From positions 1-8,040 of the forward strand of contig SLHT01000248.1 in the NCBI GenBank assembly GCA_007136055.1: DNA of 8,040 nt, read 5' to 3'. Made by a program: the position numbers and the translations under genes. Shown piece by piece: positions 5,178 through 8,040 of this stretch (positions are counted from its first letter, which is position 1; each line of letters opens with the position of its first letter). Under the pieces are notes generated by a model, which did not search any database, was not told the DNA's origin, and saw only the letters and a program-made list of their open reading frames with translations. This DNA comes from Syntrophomonadaceae bacterium. Lineage in GTDB: Bacteria > Bacillota > Dethiobacteria > DTU022.

Positions 5178-5435
5178 TTGGAAACTGGAAAACGAAAAGT
5201 ACGAAGCGGTCAGGTGATTAGCGATAAAATGGATAAAACCAGGGTAGTGCTGGTGGAAAGGACAACCCGCCATCCGCTCTACGGTAAGATCATCCGCCGT
5301 TCTAAGAAGTATAAGATTCATGATCAAGCAAATGAATCCCGAGTAGGCGATATGGTTAAGATTATGGAAACCAGGCCTGTAAGCAAGGATAAAAGATGGA
5401 GCCTGGTGGAAATTATGCAGAAATCGAAGCTGTAA
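5178..5435 (+). CDS. rpsQ: 30S ribosomal protein S17
   Basis: S17 is a primary 16S rRNA binder in the 30S body, with an OB fold that stabilises helices 7 and 11. From TTG 5178 the protein is 85 residues, matching the family's 80-90. The frame stays open to 5073, but that extension lies inside rpmC and would add 35 residues unlike S17. The N-terminus METGKRKVRSGQVISDKMDK is typical. RTTRHPLYGKIIRRSKKYKIHD (28-49) and the signature GDMVKIMETRPVSKDKRW (57-74) are clear, ending in LVEIMQKSKL. The gene follows rpmC by 28 nt and is the last gene of the S10 operon proper. A 50-nt spacer separates it from rplN. Confidence 0.96.
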   Translation: METGKRKVRSGQVISDKMDKTRVVLVERTTRHPLYGKIIRRSKKYKIHDQANESRVGDMVKIMETRPVSKDKRWSLVEIMQKSKL

Positions 5436-5485
5436 ATTCTCTTTGCGAATAGCCTGTCGGAAAGGGAATGAAAGGAGAGGCAACG

Positions 5486-5854
5486 ATGATTCAAAGCGAA
5501 ACCATGTTAAATGTAGCCGACAATTCGGGAGCAAAAAAGGTCCTGTGTATAAGGGTCTTGGGAGGATCGAAGCGCAAATCAGGCCGAATCGGCGATATAA
5601 TTGTTGCTTCGGTTAAAGAAGCGACCCCGGGTGGTGTGGTGAAAAAAGGCGAAGTGGTTAGGGCCGTTATTGTGCGCACCAGGAGCAGACTCAACCGTAG
5701 AGACGGATCCCATATTCACTTCGATGAAAATGCAGCAGTGATTATTAACGAGCAGAACAATCCGCGGGGAACCCGTATTTTTGGCCCCGTTGCCCGTGAG
5801 CTTAGGGAGAAAGATTTTATGAAGATTGTTTCCCTGGCGCCAGAAGTGATTTAG
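5486..5854 (+). CDS. rplN: 50S ribosomal protein L14
   Basis: L14 lies at the subunit interface, contacts 16S rRNA helix 14 in bridge B8, and binds the silencing factor RsfS. The protein is 122 residues, the exact common bacterial length. It begins MIQSETMLNVADNSGAKKVLCIRVLGG. ATPGGVVKKGEVVRAVIVRT (47-66) and the signature around DENAAVIINEQNNPRGTRIFGPVARELR (80-107) follow, ending FMKIVSLAPEVI, all near-invariant. ATG 5486 is chosen over ATG 5468 because AAAGGAG at 5471-5477 is correctly spaced and homologues start MIQ. It is the first gene of the spc operon. No promoter or terminator is evident in the 50-nt gap after rpsQ, so transcription is probably continuous. Confidence 0.98.
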   Translation: MIQSETMLNVADNSGAKKVLCIRVLGGSKRKSGRIGDIIVASVKEATPGGVVKKGEVVRAVIVRTRSRLNRRDGSHIHFDENAAVIINEQNNPRGTRIFGPVARELREKDFMKIVSLAPEVI

Positions 5855-5865
5855 ATGTTTAGTAT

Positions 5866-5872
5866 GGAGGTG
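5866..5872 (+). promoter_or_regulatory. rplX ribosome binding site
   Basis: GGAGGTG at 5866-5872 lies 11 nt before GTG 5884. ATG 5890 and ATG 5899 would be 17 and 26 nt away, so GTG 5884 is the best-placed start. Confidence 0.7.
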
Positions 5873-5883
5873 GCGAAAAACCG

Positions 5884-6213
5884 GTGGAAATGAAAAAAAT
5901 GTCTGTTCGTCGGGGGGATAAAGTATTAGTTCTCTCCGGCAAAGACAAAGGAAAAAAAGGAAAAGTTATAGCTACTGTTCCCCGTCTTGGCCGGGTTAAG
6001 GTGGAGGGCATAAACATGATCAAAAAACATGCCAAACCGACCCGCAGGGTGCCCCAGGGCGGAATAAGGGAAATGGAAGCAGAGTTTCCGGCATCGAGGG
6101 TGATGGTTATTTGCCCGGCTTGCAACAAACCGACCCGGGTTTCTAAGAAAGTGCTTTCTGATCAGCGCCGGGTTCGCACATGCAAGAAGTGCGATGAATC
6201 GCTGGATAAGTAA
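5884..6213 (+). CDS. rplX: 50S ribosomal protein L24
   Basis: L24 is an assembly initiator that binds the 5' end of 23S rRNA and lies close to the tunnel exit. From GTG 5884 the protein is 109 residues, within the 100-115 range. A KOW motif occupies about 8-36: VRRGDKVLVLSGKDKGKKGKV, which is typical. VEGINMIKKHAKP (40-52) and GGIREMEAEFP are conserved. The C-terminus carries CPAC (77-80) and CKKC (100-103), a likely zinc-binding pair seen in many but not all bacterial L24 proteins. The first codons are ambiguous, since in-frame ATGs at 5890 and 5899 would remove two or five residues; ribosome binding site spacing favours GTG. The gene sits 29 nt after rplN and 19 nt before rplE. Confidence 0.95.
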   Translation: MEMKKMSVRRGDKVLVLSGKDKGKKGKVIATVPRLGRVKVEGINMIKKHAKPTRRVPQGGIREMEAEFPASRVMVICPACNKPTRVSKKVLSDQRRVRTCKKCDESLDK

Positions 6214-6232
6214 GGAGGGTTAAAGCGCTAAT

Positions 6233-6775
6233 ATGTCACGTATGAAAAAGAGATACCAGGAAGAAGTAAGGCCTGCCCTTGTAAAGCGTTTTGAGTATAA
6301 GAATGCGCTGCAGTCGCCGCGTATTGAGAAGGTTGTTATCAACATGGGGCTGGGCGAAGGTAAAGAAAACCCTAAAATCCTCGATGCAGCGGTAAATGAT
6401 CTTTCGATTATAGCCGGTCAGAAGCCGATTATAACCCACGCGCGTCGCTCAGTGGCCAGTTTTAAGGTCCGTGAAGGTATGCCTATCGGGGCTAAACTGA
6501 CCCTGCGTGGAATGCGCATGTATGACTTCTTGGACAAATTTTTTAACATCGCTCTGCCAAGAGTCAGGGATTTCAGAGGCATTTCACCGCATTCATTCGA
6601 TGGACGGGGCAACTTTACAATTGGCATTAAAGAGCAGTTGATTTTTCCCGAGATTGAATACAGTAATGTAGAAAAGGTCCTCGGCATGGATATTACTATT
6701 GTAACAACGGCCGAGACTGATGAAGAAGCACGCGAACTTTTAGCTTTGATGGGCCTGCCCTTCAAGGCGGCTTAA
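6233..6775 (+). CDS. rplE: 50S ribosomal protein L5
   Basis: L5 binds 5S rRNA with L18 to form the central protuberance, and contacts S13 and the P-site tRNA. The protein is 180 residues, typical. The L5 signature PRIEKVVINMGLGEG is at 29-43. GQKPIITHARRSVASFKVREGMPIGAKLTLRG (62-93) carries the 5S-binding and P-loop region. FRGISPHSFDGRGNFTIGIKEQLIFPEIEY follows, and the C-terminal TAETDEEARELLALMGLPF is standard. ATG 6233 follows AAGGAGGGT (6212-6220) at a longish spacing. The next in-frame ATG, 6242, is further still and would delete three residues. Placement between rplX and rpsN is the canonical spc order. Confidence 0.98.
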   Translation: MSRMKKRYQEEVRPALVKRFEYKNALQSPRIEKVVINMGLGEGKENPKILDAAVNDLSIIAGQKPIITHARRSVASFKVREGMPIGAKLTLRGMRMYDFLDKFFNIALPRVRDFRGISPHSFDGRGNFTIGIKEQLIFPEIEYSNVEKVLGMDITIVTTAETDEEARELLALMGLPFKAA

Positions 6776-6811
6776 ACCTAAGGGTATTCGCGGAAGTTAA
6801 GGAGGAAAAGG

Positions 6812-6997
6812 ATGGCTAAGAAATCATTAATTGCCAAGGCCAAGAGAGAGCCTAAATATTCAGTCCGCCGTTATAATCGCTGTTATATTTGCGGCCGACC
6901 GAGGGCTTTTTTGCGCAAATTCGGCCTGTGCCGCCTTTGCTTTCGTCATCTGGCCAACGAGGGAAAAATACCGGGAATTAAAAAAGCCAGCTGGTAG
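6812..6997 (+). CDS. rpsN: 30S ribosomal protein S14, zinc-binding short form
   Basis: S14 assembles into the 30S head beside S3, S10 and S19. This is the short type Z form of 61 residues (also called rpsZ), not the roughly 90-100-residue zinc-free form. MAKKSLIAKAKREPKYSVRRYNRC starts the protein. Cys24, Cys27, Cys40 and Cys43 (CYIC and CRLC) form the zinc ribbon. HLANEGKIPGIKKASW is the invariant C-terminal part. AAGGAGGA at 6799-6806 precedes ATG 6812. Type Z S14 in the spc operon is usual for Gram-positive and thermophilic lineages. Some of these carry a second zinc-free paralogue elsewhere for zinc starvation, which cannot be tested from this window. Confidence 0.98.
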   Translation: MAKKSLIAKAKREPKYSVRRYNRCYICGRPRAFLRKFGLCRLCFRHLANEGKIPGIKKASW

Positions 6998-7011
6998 ATG
7001 ATGAAAGAATG

Positions 7012-7020
7012 AGAGGAGGT
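7012..7020 (+). promoter_or_regulatory. rpsH ribosome binding site
   Basis: AGAGGAGGT precedes a run of possible starts: TTG 7020, TTG 7026, ATG 7032 and ATG 7035. TTG 7020 overlaps the site itself. ATG 7032 is about 12 nt away, a spacing also seen before rplC and rplE here. TTG 7026 is about 6 nt away and cannot be excluded. Confidence 0.6.
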
Positions 7021-7031
7021 TGTTATTGCTA

Positions 7032-7427
7032 ATGATGACAGATCCGATTGCCGATATGCTGACACGTGTGCGTAATGCCAATAACGTTCGGCATAAGTCA
7101 GTGGAAATTCCTGCGTCAAATGTGAAGCGTTCAATTGCCGGCATTATGAAGCAGGAGGGTTTTATCAAAGATTATGAGTATATCAAAGATAATAAGCAGG
7201 GTATTTTACGTGTTCATCTGAAGTACGGGCCCAACCAGGAAAAGATTATCAGTGGTCTGAAAAGGATCAGTAAGCCCGGTTTGAGGGTGTATGTAAAGAA
7301 AGATGAACTGCCCAAGGTTCTGGGAGGACTGGGTATAGCAGTCATTTCTACCTCTCAGGGTTTAATGAGCGATCGTCAGGCCCGGGAATCCAGTCGTGGC
7401 GGCGAAGTATTATGCTATATCTGGTAA
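7032..7427 (+). CDS. rpsH: 30S ribosomal protein S8
   Basis: S8 is a primary 16S rRNA-binding protein of the 30S body that recognises helix 21. In E. coli it also represses the spc operon by binding the rplE mRNA; no matching site was identified here. From ATG 7032 the protein is 131 residues, matching the usual 130-132. MMTDPIADMLTRVRNANNVRH is the standard N-terminus. EIPASNVKRSIAGIMKQEGFI (25-45) and LKRISKPGLRVYVK follow. The signature GIAVISTSQGLMSDRQAR is at 101-118, ending GGEVLCYIW. The exact start is uncertain by one to four residues because TTG 7020, TTG 7026 and ATG 7035 are in frame. The gene lies 34 nt after rpsN. Confidence 0.97.
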   Translation: MMTDPIADMLTRVRNANNVRHKSVEIPASNVKRSIAGIMKQEGFIKDYEYIKDNKQGILRVHLKYGPNQEKIISGLKRISKPGLRVYVKKDELPKVLGGLGIAVISTSQGLMSDRQARESSRGGEVLCYIW

Positions 7428-7447
7428 CATAGCGAGGAGGCTTACCG

Positions 7448-7984
7448 ATGTCTCGAACCGGTAAAAAACCTGTCGTTGTACCTGATAAAGTTGAGGTGCA
7501 GCTTGACGGAAACAAAATTACTGTAAAAGGTCCAAGGGGGCAACTTTCTCAGGAGCTGCCCGGGGATATGGTTGTAGAACTGGAAAAAGGCATGGTGCAT
7601 GTTAAAAGACCTTCGGACATCCCGAATCACAGGTCTTTACATGGCTTGACCAGGACCCTGATTGATAATATGGTCAAGGGTGTAACCGACGGTTACAGCC
7701 GCAATCTTGAACTGGTCGGAGTTGGTTATAAGGCTGCCATGCAGGGCAAAAAACTGGTCTTGAATGTGGGGTTGTCGCATCCTGTTGAATTCGATCCCGG
7801 TGACAACATGGAAATTGAGGTGCCCGCGCCCACAAAAATTGTGATCAAAGGTATCGATAAGCAGGAAGTTGGAAACTTCGCTGCAGTTATTCGTCGGACC
7901 TATCCGCCCGAGCCCTATAAGGGCAAGGGTATTCGTTATGAAAATGAAATTGTCCGCCAGAAGGTCGGAAAAGCGGGTAAATAG
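7448..7984 (+). CDS. rplF: 50S ribosomal protein L6
   Basis: L6 lies at the base of the L7/L12 stalk next to the sarcin-ricin loop and supports GTPase factor function. The protein is 178 residues, typical. Two similar L6 folds follow each other. The first, about 1-80, has MSRTGKKPVVVPDKVEV and ITVKGPRGQLSQ. The second, about 85-170, has LELVGVGYKAAMQGKKLVLNVGLSHPVEF. The signature PEPYKGKGIRYENE is at 154-167, followed by a basic tail. ATG 7448 follows GAGGAGG (7434-7440), 7 nt upstream. The gene lies 20 nt after rpsH and 20 nt before rplR, as expected for the spc operon. Confidence 0.98.
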   Translation: MSRTGKKPVVVPDKVEVQLDGNKITVKGPRGQLSQELPGDMVVELEKGMVHVKRPSDIPNHRSLHGLTRTLIDNMVKGVTDGYSRNLELVGVGYKAAMQGKKLVLNVGLSHPVEFDPGDNMEIEVPAPTKIVIKGIDKQEVGNFAAVIRRTYPPEPYKGKGIRYENEIVRQKVGKAGK

Positions 7985-7990
7985 TCGCCT

Positions 7991-7997
7991 GGAGGTG
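7991..7997 (+). promoter_or_regulatory. rplR ribosome binding site (decides GTG start)
   Basis: GGAGGTG at 7991-7997 lies 7 nt before GTG 8005. The nearer ATG at 8000 runs straight into TAG and is excluded. Confidence 0.75.
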
Positions 7998-8004
7998 TAA
8001 TGTA

Positions 8005-8040
8005 GTGCTAAAGGCAAAAACGCGTTTGGGTCGCCGTAAG
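8005..8040 (+). CDS. rplR: 50S ribosomal protein L18, N-terminal end (partial)
   Basis: Only the first 12 codons are present: GTG, then LKAKTRLGRRK, cut by the window edge. Position after rplF, a well-spaced ribosome binding site and a short basic N-terminus fit L18, which binds 5S rRNA with L5. Bacterial L18 proteins begin with such a Lys/Arg-rich segment, commonly running into RKKRH. The identity rests mainly on the invariant spc order L6-L18, since too little protein is visible for a signature. Confidence 0.82.
   Translation, partial: MLKAKTRLGRRK

Noticed and set aside
5468..5485. Earlier ATG for L14 at 5468
   Set aside because: It would place the AAAGGAG site inside the coding region and add six residues not found in L14.
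1..8040. A hidden novel system such as a defence, mobile or biosynthetic cassette
   Set aside because: Every substantial open region is accounted for by canonical ribosomal proteins in canonical order, leaving only one 254-nt and several short spacers.

Overview
The window is a stretch of the universal bacterial ribosomal-protein cluster, from the last codons of tuf (EF-Tu, end of the str operon) through the complete S10 operon and into the spc operon. All genes lie on the + strand: tuf(partial)-rpsJ-rplC-rplD-rplW-rplB-rpsS-rplV-rpsC-rplP-rpmC-rpsQ-rplN-rplX-rplE-rpsN-rpsH-rplF-rplR(partial). The proteins are intact and close to their family lengths. I see no frameshift, inserted gene, transposon, RNA gene or CRISPR array.

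The source looks like a low-to-moderate-GC Firmicute of the clostridial/Peptococcaceae type. This rests on the gene order, tuf lying directly upstream of rpsJ, strong purine-rich Shine-Dalgarno sites, frequent TTG and GTG starts, a short zinc-type S14 and an L24 with a four-cysteine C-terminus. The genus is inference and cannot be fixed from this sequence alone.

Layout: 1-121 is the EF-Tu C-terminus. 122-375 is the only long spacer (254 nt); it holds two degenerate copies of a palindromic repeat and several potential hairpins, and I find no convincing promoter in it. 376-5435 runs from S10 to S17, with tight packing and ATGA or longer overlaps at rplD/rplW, rpsC/rplP and rplP/rpmC. The exception is a 72-nt spacer between rplB and rpsS, which can fold and ends in a T-run. 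5486-7984 is the spc part from L14 to L6. 8005-8040 is the start of L18.

The products build both subunits together. S10, S19, S3 and S14 belong to the 30S head, and S17 and S8 to the 30S body. L2, L3, L4, L22, L23 and L29 form the peptidyl-transferase surroundings and the exit tunnel and its rim. L5, L6, L14, L16 and L24 complete the 50S, and L18 would join L5 on 5S rRNA. One polycistronic transcript with translational coupling would keep them stoichiometric.

No previously undescribed system is evident. The items worth a second look are small: the transition-only repeat pair and folded spacer before rpsJ, the rplB-rpsS spacer structure, and unusual residues at the tunnel-facing tips of L22 and L4.
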